Positions 34,840 through 43,163 are shown, counted from the first letter of the stretch. The stretch: DNA of 48,665 nucleotides from Lacunisphaera sp. (GCA_009695095.1 SIBQ01000016.1:1-48665), one strand, 5' to 3'. Notes: generated from the sequence alone by a model not told the origin. A program made the numbers and translations.

Positions 34840-36173
34840 GGATTAGACCCGTCGCTTTGCTGGCCGCGCTGCTCGGCCTGGGCTCCGGTCCGGCCCCGCT
34901 GGCGGCCCAGGCCGCGCCCGTCGCGCCGGTCACCGAATTCACGGTCAATGGGCTCAAGGTCCTCGTGAAGCAGCGGCCGAGCGCGCTAACCGTCAGCGCC
35001 GGGGTATTCTTTGCCGGCGACCGGGCCAACCTGACGGCCGCGAATGCCGGGATCGAGAAACTCCTGTTGGATACCGCGCTGGAAGGCAGCGAGCACTTCC
35101 CGCGGGAGGTCCTGCGCACCGAACTGGCGCGGCTGGCGGCGGATCTTGGTTCCGCCAGCAACCAGGATTATTCGGTGGTGTCGCTGCAATGCACGCGGGA
35201 AGCGTTTGACCGGGCCTTTGAAATCCTCGCCGACGTGGTCATGCGGCCCGGGCTGGCGGAAGCGGACCTTGCCCGGGTGCGCGGGGGTATGATTACGGAG
35301 AGGAGCTCGGACGACGATGACCCGGACAACCAACTGATCCATTTGCTCGAGGCGGAGATTTATACCGGGCATTCTTATGCGCTCCGGGTGCAGGGCACCG
35401 GGCAGTCGCTGGCCTCCCTCGGGCAGAAGGAAGTGCGGGCTTATCAGCTGGGCCTGATGCAGGCCGCGCGCATGCGGCTCATCGTCGTGGGCAATGTCGA
35501 CCCCGCTGATATCCGGCGCAAGGTGAAGGCCGCCTTCGCCGGTTTGCCGCCGGGTGATTCGCCGGAGGGTGGCGTGCCGCCTTTGAAGTTTGCCGCACCG
35601 TCCTTTCAGCGCACCGCGCGGGAGATGCGGCCCACCTATGTGAAGGGGGTGTGCGCCGCCCCGGCCTTTGATGGCGCGGATATGCCGGCCTTTCGCATGC
35701 TGATGAACCTGCTCAATAATCGCGTGTTCCTCGAGTTGCGGCGAAAAGCCAACCTCTCCTATGCCCCCGGCGCCAGCGTGAACCTGTCGGCCGCCCCTTA
35801 CGGGCATGTTTTCTTCAGCACGACCAAGGTCGATGAAGCCGCCCGCCTGTGCCTGGCGGAAGTCGCCCGACTCAAGCGGGAGCCGGTCCCGGAGTCTGAC
35901 CTCAAGGCCCTGCGCAGCTCGATGCGCACCACGCTCTACACCAGTTCGCAAACCAACGCGGCGCAGGCCGGCCAGCTCGCGCAATACGAGCTGATCGGCG
36001 GCAGTTGGAGAAACAGCCTCGTGTCATCCTACGATACAGTGACGCCCGCGGATATCCAGCGGGTCGCGAAAACCTGGCTGAACAACTTCCAGTTCTTCCT
36101 GCTCGGCCCGGCCGGGGCCGAGATCGACGAGGCGGCCTTCCGGGAAGTGCCCGAAACGGTCAAGGTGAAATAG
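34836..36173 (+). CDS. M16 peptidase-like protein, non-catalytic partner
   Basis: The 445-residue protein has a signal peptide (RPVALLAALLGLGSGPAPLAA) and two M16-type domains (VTEFTVNGLKVLVKQRPSAL, YALRVQGTGQSLASLGQKEV, RVFLELRRKANLSYAPGASV). The HxxEH motif is missing (AGIEKLLLDTALEG in its place), so it is the inactive half of a two-subunit peptidase, as in processing-peptidase-like or PqqL pairs. ATG 34836 overlaps the upstream peptidase stop. Likely periplasmic. Intact frame; its last 14 bp overlap the convergent rsmE. Confidence 0.85.
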   Translation: MRIRPVALLAALLGLGSGPAPLAAQAAPVAPVTEFTVNGLKVLVKQRPSALTVSAGVFFAGDRANLTAANAGIEKLLLDTALEGSEHFPREVLRTELARLAADLGSASNQDYSVVSLQCTREAFDRAFEILADVVMRPGLAEADLARVRGGMITERSSDDDDPDNQLIHLLEAEIYTGHSYALRVQGTGQSLASLGQKEVRAYQLGLMQAARMRLIVVGNVDPADIRRKVKAAFAGLPPGDSPEGGVPPLKFAAPSFQRTAREMRPTYVKGVCAAPAFDGADMPAFRMLMNLLNNRVFLELRRKANLSYAPGASVNLSAAPYGHVFFSTTKVDEAARLCLAEVARLKREPVPESDLKALRSSMRTTLYTSSQTNAAQAGQLAQYELIGGSWRNSLVSSYDTVTPADIQRVAKTWLNNFQFFLLGPAGAEIDEAAFREVPETVKVK

Positions 36174-36933
36174 CTCCCGCGGCGTTCTGCAGTTCGTAGC
36201 TCAGAATGCTCAGGGCAAAGACGGCGGCGGTGTCGCTGCGGAGCACGAGCGGGCCGAGGGTGATGGGCTGGAAGCCGGCCGTGATGGCCGCGGTCATTTC
36301 CGTGGATGAGAAATCACCCTCCGGTCCGACCAGCCACAGCACCTTGCGTGGTGCCTGGCCGTGCTTGGCGCGGTATCCGGCCAGTGCCTTTTTCAGGGTC
36401 GTGGCGCCGCCGTGCAGACTGGCGATGAGCTTCAGTTCGTAATTCTTGGCCAAGGAAATGAACGCCGCGAAGGTTTGAATCGGCGTGAGCTCCGGTAGCC
36501 AGGGATTGCCGCACTGCTTGGCCGCCTCGATGGCGGCGGTCCGCCACTTCTCGATTTTCTTGTCGGCGCGATCGCCGTCGAGGTGCACCTGGGTGCGCTC
36601 GCTCGAGAGCGGCACGATGTGGCTCGCGCCGATCTCGGTGGCCTGGCGGACAATGTCGTCCATCACCGTGCCCTTGGGCAGCGACTGGGCGAGGGTGATT
36701 TCGTGCGACCGGGGCTTCGTCGGGCGGGATTCCTTCACACGCAGCACGACGGTGCTCTTACTCGGGTCGATGCACTCGGTGAGCCATTCGCGGCCGCGGC
36801 CGTCGAAGGCCGTGACCGGATCGCCGCGACCGCAGCGGTTCACGGTGATGAGGTGATAGCTCTCGTCCTCGCCGAGCCGCAGTTCCACCGCATCGGCGGC
36901 GGCATCGGGGGCATAAACGCGGAAGTCAGGCAT
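36160..36933 (-). CDS. rsmE: 16S rRNA (uracil(1498)-N(3))-methyltransferase
   Basis: The 257-residue SPOUT methyltransferase has an N-terminal PUA-like region (MPDFRVYAPDAAADAVELRL) and the SAM-binding knot at the C-terminus: VLWLVGPEGDFSSTEM near residue 197, and ITLGPLVLRSDTAAVFAL near 228. KPRSHEITLAQSLPKGTVMD and RTQVHLDGDR are also typical of RsmE. It methylates U1498 of 16S rRNA. Convergent with the M16 pair. Intact. Confidence 0.93.
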   Translation of the reverse strand: MPDFRVYAPDAAADAVELRLGEDESYHLITVNRCGRGDPVTAFDGRGREWLTECIDPSKSTVVLRVKESRPTKPRSHEITLAQSLPKGTVMDDIVRQATEIGASHIVPLSSERTQVHLDGDRADKKIEKWRTAAIEAAKQCGNPWLPELTPIQTFAAFISLAKNYELKLIASLHGGATTLKKALAGYRAKHGQAPRKVLWLVGPEGDFSSTEMTAAITAGFQPITLGPLVLRSDTAAVFALSILSYELQNAAGAISP

Positions 36934-37028
36934 GGGCAGGGAGTGAGGGTGATCCGCCTGCGCTCGGACGAGCTACGGCGAGACAAGAAGTGAAAGGGAG
37001 GAGGGACCGACTGACAAGCGGGGTTTGG

Positions 37029-37085
37029 GTAGGGGCGCTTGCCCTCAAGCGCCTTCCGTGGGCCGTCGAGGGCAATGGCCCCTAC
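37029..37085. repeat. Nested palindromic repeat upstream of tRNA-Leu
   Basis: Terminal arms GTAGGGGC (37029-37036) and GCCCCTAC (37078-37085) enclose the hairpin GCGCTTG-CCCT-CAAGCGC and GAGGGCAATGGCCC. The 57-bp element has the form of a small MITE or REP. The tRNA starts 56 bp downstream. Confidence 0.7.
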
Positions 37086-37140
37086 CACAAAACGGTGTTT
37101 ACATTGCCGGTAGGGCGGCTTTGTTTTGCGGCCTTGGTGC

Positions 37141-37227
37141 GCCCGGATGGCGGAATTGGCAGACGCAGAAGACTCAAAATCTTCCGACCGCAAGGTCTTG
37201 TGGGTTCGACCCCCACCCCGGGTACCA
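37141..37227 (+). tRNA. tRNA-Leu (anticodon CAA)
   Basis: The 87-nt gene starts GCCCGGATGGCGGAATTGGC and ends CCCCGGGTACCA with the CCA encoded. The D arm is typical of leucine tRNAs, the anticodon arm is GAAGA-CTCAAAA-TCTTC (anticodon CAA at 37175-37177), there is a long variable arm, and the T arm is GGGTTCGACCC. The last acceptor pair (A7 with C) is mismatched and the first is G-U, which is slightly unusual. Confidence 0.93.
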
Positions 37228-37264
37228 GTTGAGATCAGGTGCGACCAGCTTCGGTCTGAAGCGG

Positions 37265-37600
37265 TTAGCGAGAACGAGGGGCGGGCGGGGGAGACGCAGG
37301 TAGCGGTTTGGCCGGTTTTTTTGATTCTGGCGGCGGCCTCCAGAGGCGGATGAGATGCTCGGAGAGATTCAGCAGACTCACCCGCTGCAATCCCCCGGAG
37401 CTCAGCTGGCGCAGTCGCCCGACGTGCTGGCTGCGCTCGACAAAATATTCCCACAACTCCCGCTCCAGTGCCCGCGCCGCCTCGATCGGCTGCGCGGCGC
37501 CTTGCGTGAGTCCGATCACCTTGGCCTGCCAGTGGCGGCGCTCATCCGCCTGGTCTTCCCAGTAGTCAAAAAGAGCTTGCTCGAAGTGATTTAGGCTCAT
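37265..37600 (-). CDS. Small helical protein of unknown function
   Basis: The 111-residue protein (MSLNHFEQALFDYWEDQADE) is rich in charged helices, with EAARALERELWEYFVERSQH and SGGLQRVSLLNLSEHLIRLW, and a Pro-rich tail (KKPAKPLPASPPPAP). No family recognised. It is divergent from the coiled-coil membrane gene at 37702. The frame has no competing longer alternative and the composition looks coding. Confidence 0.5.
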   Translation of the reverse strand: MSLNHFEQALFDYWEDQADERRHWQAKVIGLTQGAAQPIEAARALERELWEYFVERSQHVGRLRQLSSGGLQRVSLLNLSEHLIRLWRPPPESKKPAKPLPASPPPAPRSR

Positions 37601-37701
37601 CTCGGGGAGTATTTTTACATGTCATGAGATATTGCAATTGATCATTCACCTGCTATGGCTGTCCTCGCACGCATTTAATCAGACACACCCCAGACACTCC
37701 C

Positions 37702-38520
37702 ATGTGGCAAAAGCTTAAAGACCAACTCCCTGCAGTCATCCTGACTGCCATCCTCATTATCGGCGCCGCCTTTTGGTTCAACCAGAGGGTCGTGGCTGAA
37801 CTGGCTTCCAAGCAGCAGGCGGAAATCGCCATGTTGCGCGAGCAGACCAACGCCGAGATGAAAGCCTCAGCCGAGGAGACCCGCCGGCACATCGAGTCAG
37901 TGAACCAGCTCCTCAAGGACGCCATCTCCAAACGCGCCGCCGACGTATTCATGACCGATGAGGAGGTGGCCAAGCTTAACGAGCAGAAGGTCAACCAGTT
38001 CGCTGAGGCCATCGCTAAGAAAGTCATGCCCTACGGCGCAAACATTCCGAAGACCGCCGAGGAAGCCGAGAAGCTCCAGAACGATCAGGTGGACAAGGTC
38101 TCGGCCCGCATGGCGGAGAGAATTTCCCCCATCCTCAACGAGATGTCCAAGGACCAGAATCTCACCCGCGAGTCGATCGCGCAATATGGCCAGCGCATCT
38201 CTGACCAGATCAGCGGCGTCCTGACTTCCGAGATGTCCCGCAACCAGCAGCTCAATACCCAGCTCCTCGCCTCGCAGTCCGTCGCGCAGGACTCGATGAA
38301 ACTCTCGCATGAGATCACTGCCCTCTACCTGAGCAGCTTCAAGGACCAGGGCCTTATCACCCGCCTGCTTTCGTTACCCGCAAACGTTGTCCGCGACGCC
38401 GTCAGCTTGAGCATCGTCAACAGTTCCGACCGCAAGAAAATGGAAGAACGCCTGGTGGCCGAGATGAACGTCCTCGACAAGCGCCTCCAGGATATCGAAG
38501 CGGCCGCGCCGAAGAAGTAA
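37702..38520 (+). CDS. Membrane-anchored coiled-coil protein
   Basis: The 272-residue protein has an N-terminal membrane segment (LPAVILTAILIIGAAFWF, about 9-27) followed by a long helical region with coiled-coil character (ASKQQAEIAMLREQTNAEM, then ASAEETRRHIESVNQLLKDA) and a C-terminal helix (DRKKMEERLVAEMNVLDKRL). No enzyme motif is visible. Likely periplasmic domain of a scaffold protein. It is followed by two consecutive strong hairpins (38544-38591). Function unknown. Confidence 0.7.
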   Translation: MWQKLKDQLPAVILTAILIIGAAFWFNQRVVAELASKQQAEIAMLREQTNAEMKASAEETRRHIESVNQLLKDAISKRAADVFMTDEEVAKLNEQKVNQFAEAIAKKVMPYGANIPKTAEEAEKLQNDQVDKVSARMAERISPILNEMSKDQNLTRESIAQYGQRISDQISGVLTSEMSRNQQLNTQLLASQSVAQDSMKLSHEITALYLSSFKDQGLITRLLSLPANVVRDAVSLSIVNSSDRKKMEERLVAEMNVLDKRLQDIEAAAPKK

Positions 38521-38543
38521 GCCTGCGGTATCTCCTTCCTCCT

Positions 38544-38591
38544 GGCCGCGCTGGATGCGCGGCCTTTCTGTTTTTCGCCTTGCGAAAAACA
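38544..38591 (+). terminator. Tandem hairpins: intrinsic terminator
   Basis: GGCCGCGC-TGGAT-GCGCGGCC (38544-38564) is followed by TTTCTGTTTTT, a classic Rho-independent terminator for the coiled-coil gene. Its T run is also the left arm of a second perfect stem, TGTTTTTCGC-CTT-GCGAAAAACA (38569-38591), so two mutually exclusive structures are possible. Confidence 0.85.
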
Positions 38592-38715
38592 GCTCTCCGT
38601 CTTGTCCACCATAACTTCAGCGCCGGCGGAAGACCCGGCGAAGGAGGATATCCCACCCCAGACTTGCGAGTGTCCATCGCCTGTCCTTATTTTAGCGTTC
38701 ACGCCTTCACTGCGC

Positions 38716-39833
38716 ATGCCCCCGCTCTCCGTCACCCCTGTCGCCGCCCGCCGGTTCATGCGCCGCGCCCTGCTGCTCGACACGCCAGCACCCGGCATCG
38801 CCGCCGCCCTCGCCCACCACGACTACATCCAGATCGACCCGATCAATGTCACCGGGCGCATGCACGACCTCATCCTCCGCAACCGTGTCCGGGACTACCG
38901 CGAGGGCGGCCTGCACGCGCTCATGCACTCCCCCGGACGCCCCGGCTTCGAGCACTACATTCCGCACACCGGCATCCTCGTGGCCTTTCCGGCCGAGGCC
39001 TGGCCGCACCTCGCCCCGCTCCTCGCCGGCCGCCGGCTGCGCCGCCGCGCCGCCTATCGCCGCCTATCGCCGCCTATCGCCGCAAACTGAGCCCGAAGCA
39101 CGAACAACTGGCCCGGCACGTTCTCGCCGAGATTGCCTCGCGCGGTCCGCTGACCTCCGACGACATCGAGCACGAGGGCCGTTCTGTCACCGGCTGGGGT
39201 TCACCCGGCCGGCTGGTGAAAAATCTCCTCGAGGTTCTGCTGGTGCACGGGCGCGTACTCATCACCGCCCGACGGAATTTTCGCCGCGTCTACGATTTGC
39301 CCGAACGCGTGCTCCCGGCCGCCATGCTCGCTACGCCGATGCCGACCCCGGACGAGACCGCCCGCTGGCTCGTGCTGCTAAAACTCCGCCAGCGCCGGCT
39401 AGTCACGCTCAAGCGCACGGAGCTGCCGGTGGTCGGGGACCACGTGCAAGCCGTGCGCGTCGAGGGCTGCCCCCTGCTCTACTGCCTGCGCTCCGATCTG
39501 CCGCTGTTGTCTGAAGTTGAAAATTTGAGATCTGAAATCGAAATTCAAGCACCTCTCCTCCTCGCTCCCCTCGACCCCCTCATCTACGACCGCCGGGTGA
39601 CCTCGGCGCTCTGGAATTACGACTATACCTGGGAGGTCTACACTCCGCCGGCCAAGCGCCAGCGCGGTTACTACGCGCTGCCCGTCCTCGCTGGCACGGA
39701 AATTGTCGGCCACGTTGACCCGAAGGCTGATCGGGATAATCGCAAACTCCGAATTGTCTCCCGTTCGATTCGTCGCGGACACCAGGTCGCACCCGCCGTC
39801 TCGACTCTGGCCCGTTTCCTCGGGCTCAAGTAA
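38716..39833 (+). CDS. YcaQ-like winged-helix DNA glycosylase family protein, frame broken at a 10-bp tandem repeat
   Basis: The protein starts MPPLSVTPVAARRFMRRALL. HHDYIQIDPINVTGRMHDLI contains the Q-x-D motif that in E. coli YcaQ/AlkX is the catalytic feature of crosslink-unhooking glycosylases (HTH_42 family). Later segments are GWGSPGRLVKNLLEVLLVHG, LLAPLDPLIYDRR and a C-terminal VGHVDPKADR. At 39051-39080 the 10-bp unit CGCCTATCGC is present three times; one copy would give AAYRRKLSPKHEQL in frame, three copies shift the frame and lead to TGA at 39088. One or four copies restore 365 or 375 residues. A period-7 repeat (39510-39550) encodes an inserted linker. ATG 38716 is preferred. Confidence 0.75.
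39051..39080. repeat. Three tandem copies of a 10-bp unit, frame-shifting
   Basis: CGCCTATCGC occurs three times head to tail, followed by CGCAAACTGA. The unit is not a multiple of three, so each gain or loss changes the reading frame of the YcaQ-like gene. Confidence 0.95.
39510..39550. repeat. Period-7 units inside the YcaQ-like gene
   Basis: The units are TCTGAAG TTGAAAA TTTGAGA TCTGAAA TCGAAAT TCAAGC. They encode SEVENLRSEIEIQ just before the conserved LLAPLDPLIYDRR. Confidence 0.75.
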
Positions 39834-39881
39834 TTAGCCTATTACATTTGCACCGATCCTACGGCGGAGCCGTAGTGGGGC

Positions 39882-40637
39882 ATGCCGCATCCCGCCCCCC
39901 GCGCCCTGTCCGAAAATACCGGCCTGGTCTTTGTGGGCGAACGCGTGGCGCTGACCGCCTCCATTCCACCGAAAATGGCGGAACGAATGCTCGGCACACT
40001 CAATCCGCACGGCAAATCCAACACCGATGTCCTGCGCCGGCTAGCAACCGCGGCTGATCCACGCCGGCCGACCATCCACTGGCTGATCGATTTCCCTGCG
40101 GAGATGGCTGAACGCGAGGCCTCGCTCTACGAGCATCCGTTCCACCATCTCTACCGAACCGCGCGGCCCACCCGCGACCGCTGGTGGGTCAATCCCCACG
40201 CCGACGCCCGGCTCCGCGCCGCCCTCTCCCGGCGCGAACGCTATCTCGCCACGCCAATCGGCGCCGAGCCGCCGACCTTCCTGTGGTTCGAGTCCACCAT
40301 CATTCCCGATGACACGCTCGTCGCCTTGGCGCGGGACGACGACTTCACCCACGGCGTCCTGCAGTCGCGGGGTTTTGCCCTGTGGTGGCGCCGGTTTCAC
40401 TCGCGCCGCACTCCCACCCTGGCGCTCTCGTCATATCCATTCCCCTGGCCGCCGTCCACGATGCTGAACGCTCTCACAGCCGCGCAAGAGGAACAACGCC
40501 ACTCAGTCGCCAAGGCGGCCCGTGACAGCGACCTCGATCAGCTTAATGCCGCCGTGTCCGCTGCCTACGGCTGGCCGGCCGGTCTGGACGACGACGAATT
40601 GCTGGCGCACCTCGGGAACTTGAACCGTTTGCGCTGA
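39882..40637 (+). CDS. Orphan C-terminal region of an MmeI-like (type IIL) DNA methyltransferase
   Basis: The 251-residue protein resembles the target-recognition and C-terminal part of large type IIG/IIL restriction-modification enzymes: PTIHWLIDFPAEMAEREASL, RDRWWVNPHADARLRAALSR, RYLATPIGAEPPTFLWFEST, LVALARDDDFTHGVLQSRGF and ALSSYPFPWPPSTMLNALTA. Full enzymes are about 900-1000 residues. No methyltransferase motif (NPPY, or a SAM-binding FGxG) is present in this frame or upstream, where the YcaQ-like gene lies. Either a truncated remnant or a free-standing specificity protein. Start ATG 39882. The spacer at 39855-39874 contains the hairpin CTACGGC-GGA-GCCGTAG. Confidence 0.6.
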   Translation: MPHPAPRALSENTGLVFVGERVALTASIPPKMAERMLGTLNPHGKSNTDVLRRLATAADPRRPTIHWLIDFPAEMAEREASLYEHPFHHLYRTARPTRDRWWVNPHADARLRAALSRRERYLATPIGAEPPTFLWFESTIIPDDTLVALARDDDFTHGVLQSRGFALWWRRFHSRRTPTLALSSYPFPWPPSTMLNALTAAQEEQRHSVAKAARDSDLDQLNAAVSAAYGWPAGLDDDELLAHLGNLNRLR

Positions 40638-40663
40638 GTAGATGGAGTCAGGCAGTTGCGCTG

Positions 40664-40826
40664 AGCCGGACTCATGCAAAAGGCGGCACAAGCTTTGGGA
40701 CGGATTCGCTCTCAAGTCATTCATTGCCATTGCTCAAAATGAAGAAAAGCAGTCTGCAATGCAGTTGAACAATTCGATTATTAGAGCCACCCAACCGGCG
40801 TTGGGTTTAACTGCATGAGTCCGGCT
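40664..40826. mobile_element. 163-bp MITE-like element with 15-bp perfect terminal inverted repeats
   Basis: AGCCGGACTCATGCA (40664-40678) and TGCATGAGTCCGGCT (40812-40826) are perfect inverted repeats. The interior has no gene, and contains the hairpin CCCAAC-CGGC-GTTGGG near 40789-40806. The right end supplies the first base of the btuB stop codon (40826-40828, minus strand). No clear target duplication is visible. It fills the space between the btuB 3' end and the orphan methyltransferase-like gene. Confidence 0.8.
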
Positions 40827-42685
40827 TAAAACTTCCACTCGACGCCTGCAAAGGCGCCGACACCCAGCTGCGGATAGCCGTGCACCTCCTCGTATTTTTC
40901 GTCGAGCAGGTTCTCGACGCGTGCCTTGAGGGTCACCCGCGGGCTGGTCTGCCAGGCGCCGTAAACCCGCACCACTACATAGTCCTCGGCGTCAATGGTG
41001 GCAAAAGTCGCCGCATTCACGTCCTGGCGGCCCGCCGCAAACGCCAGGCCCGTGCCCGCGCTGAAACCGCGGCCGAAGTCGCGCCACACATCGAGCGAGC
41101 CGCTGTGCCGCGGCCGGCGGAGCAGGCGGTTGCCTTGCGATAGATTATCCGCCTCGAGGTAGGTGTAGGCCAGACGCACGTCCACCGCCCCCGGCAGCGC
41201 AAACTTGCCCGACACCTCCCCACCCTTCGTGCGGGCCGCCTCCACGTTGGCCGTGGTGCCGGGAAACACGCCGAAATCGAAGACGATCAGGTTACGGAAG
41301 TGTATGTTGAACCACGTCGCACTCAGCACACCGCGGTTGTCCGCAAAGAAATAATCCACCCCCACGTCCCAACCGCACGCCCTCTCGGCCTCCAGATGGG
41401 GATTACCGGCAAAGAACGAGTTCTGGCCGTAGAGATCCAGGAAACCCGGCGAGCGGAACGCTGTGCCGTAAGTCGCACGGAGTTTCCAATGCGATTCTTT
41501 CGACAGCCACGCCGCCGTCGCGCGGCCCGTGGTCGCGCGGCCAAACGTATCGTGTTCGTCACTGCGCAGCCCGGCCGTCAGGTAAATATGCGCGACCGGC
41601 GCCCACTCGTCCTGGGCAAAAAACGCGAGCAATTGTTGCCGCTCGTTGATGTTGCCGAAGCCGGTGTTGCGCGTGTGGTTCAACTCCGCTGTCAGACCGC
41701 CTGTCACGCGGTGCTGCTCGCCCGCTTGCAGCGTGCTCTGTCCGTCGAACACGGCGCGGCGATTTTTTACGATGGTTACCTGCGGACCGAACGGGCCGGG
41801 ATTCTCCGACACATAGCGCCGGTCCTGCCCGCCGAGTACGACCTTGCTTGTCAGATTGGCCGTCGGGGCAAAATCGACAAATACCGTGGCTAGCCGGTTG
41901 CTTTCACGGTCTTCGCTGTCGGGATCGTTGGTGAAACGGTCGCCGGGGGAGGCATACCGGCCGAGGAAGCCGCGGAGCGTCGCGCCGATCGCCGTCGTCT
42001 TGGAGACTTGGTGATCGAGCCGCAGCACGTAGGTGGCGCTGGTGAAATCATTGTTCGGTCGCTCGTTGTCGGTCTGGCCGCCGATGGCGGAGAAGTTGTA
42101 GGCCGTCGGTCCTGTCCCGGCTTGTGCATGCACCGCACCCTGCACGGTGCCGAAGGAACCGGCCTCGAACGAGGCCGTCTGCATCGCCGTGCCGGCGCCG
42201 CGCTGGGCACGGAGCGAGAGTACTCCACCAACGGCCTCGTTGCCGTAAAGCGTGCTCTGCGGGCCATGCGCCACCTCGAGGCTGTCGCAGGCGCACACCC
42301 CCATGCCGCCGAGCGAGGCCGCATAGTCAGTGTTGGGATCGTTGAGTCGGATGCCATCAACCAGGAGCAGGGTCTGATTCGAGTTGGAGCCGCGGAGAAA
42401 GAGCGACGTCATGCCGCCCGACGCACCGGATTGAAACGCCGGGGCCCCGGGAATCCCGCTGAGGGCCGAGCGCAGGTTGTTGAGCTGCATCCGCGCCAGC
42501 TCGGCAGCGCTGATCGTGTCGACGAAAGTGCCCGTGGTCGTCAGCGCCGCGGGGGTGCGGGTCGCCGAGAGGACATAGGGCGGCAGTTCGACGGTGGATT
42601 CCTCGGCAGGAAGCCGGATGGAGATCAGGGAGGCGCCGAGAACAACGACAAGGCGCCATGGGAGCGCCGGAATGTTTTTTTTCAT
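40826..42685 (-). CDS. btuB: TonB-dependent outer membrane receptor, vitamin B12 type
   Basis: The 619-residue protein has a signal peptide (KKNIPALPWRLVVVLGASLI), then STVELPPYVLSATRTPAA as TonB box and plug start. The plug domain follows, with FQSGASGGMTSLFLRGSNSN and TLLLVDGIRLNDP, then GPQSTLYGNEAVGGVLSL. The beta-barrel ends GVGAFAGVEWKF with a terminal aromatic residue, as expected for outer-membrane insertion. The cobalamin riboswitch upstream identifies the substrate class as B12. ATG 42685 is chosen for the signal peptide; an upstream start at 42748 would add 21 residues. The stop codon overlaps a MITE-like element. Confidence 0.92.
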   Translation of the reverse strand: MKKNIPALPWRLVVVLGASLISIRLPAEESTVELPPYVLSATRTPAALTTTGTFVDTISAAELARMQLNNLRSALSGIPGAPAFQSGASGGMTSLFLRGSNSNQTLLLVDGIRLNDPNTDYAASLGGMGVCACDSLEVAHGPQSTLYGNEAVGGVLSLRAQRGAGTAMQTASFEAGSFGTVQGAVHAQAGTGPTAYNFSAIGGQTDNERPNNDFTSATYVLRLDHQVSKTTAIGATLRGFLGRYASPGDRFTNDPDSEDRESNRLATVFVDFAPTANLTSKVVLGGQDRRYVSENPGPFGPQVTIVKNRRAVFDGQSTLQAGEQHRVTGGLTAELNHTRNTGFGNINERQQLLAFFAQDEWAPVAHIYLTAGLRSDEHDTFGRATTGRATAAWLSKESHWKLRATYGTAFRSPGFLDLYGQNSFFAGNPHLEAERACGWDVGVDYFFADNRGVLSATWFNIHFRNLIVFDFGVFPGTTANVEAARTKGGEVSGKFALPGAVDVRLAYTYLEADNLSQGNRLLRRPRHSGSLDVWRDFGRGFSAGTGLAFAAGRQDVNAATFATIDAEDYVVVRVYGAWQTSPRVTLKARVENLLDEKYEEVHGYPQLGVGAFAGVEWKF

Positions 42686-42832
42686 GGACTGCTGATGCGG
42701 TGGCAAGAGCAGACCGCGAAGAATCTGGGCATAAAGCCCCTCCTCCATTCACGTTTCCACTCCCACCCTTCACTGTGCGATGAAGGTTTGTCGCCAGCGC
42801 GCGCACTACGCGCCGGCGCGGTGAGTTCTGAA

Positions 42833-43020
42833 GGCAGATGTTCGGACTCCGCATTTCGCCTCGCCCCTCGCCTTCACCACCGACTATGCCGGGAATTGGC
42901 TTTGCTCCCGCGTTCGTGGCGGAATAGGGGTCTGTGATGCGTTACCGCAGCGCAACTGTGGCCGGATTTCACGGCCTTCCCTGTGACTTCAGAGTTGATG
43001 AAAGAACGTCAGGCAACCGC
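42833..43020 (-). promoter_or_regulatory. Cobalamin riboswitch upstream of btuB
   Basis: On the minus strand the conserved core appears as CAGGGAAGGCCGTGAAATCC (42964-42983), then GGCCACAGTTGCGCTGCGGT, with a downstream GAGTCCGAACATCTGCC ending at 42833, matching the cobalamin-class consensus (AGGGAA, GGTGnAAATCC, ACAG, GAGTC...CTGCC). A 5' segment GGTTGCC near 43012-43018 completes the fold. A GC-rich stem lies just downstream (42788-42821), which may act as expression platform. It would reduce btuB expression when adenosylcobalamin is abundant. Confidence 0.88.
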
Positions 43021-43163
43021 GCATATCGCTCCACCCCACGGCTTACGCAAGCGCAATCCCCCGTCACCACCCGCGTCATATCCTGCTAAATTCCCTTGGT
43101 CAAAGCCTTTGCTTGCTTTTTCATATCATCGAATCTTGATGTATCGATACGTTAAGATCCGCC

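Noticed and set aside
36990-37232. 80-residue plus-strand open frame before and through the tRNA gene
   Set aside because: It consists of the palindromic repeat and the tRNA-Leu gene read as protein.
43123-43149. Possible regulator operator upstream of metH (ATATCATC...TTGATGTATCGATA)
   Set aside because: TATCGATA is a perfect 8-bp palindrome and the region is AT-rich, but half-sites do not align convincingly with SahR, MetJ or MetR operators, so it was not listed as a feature.
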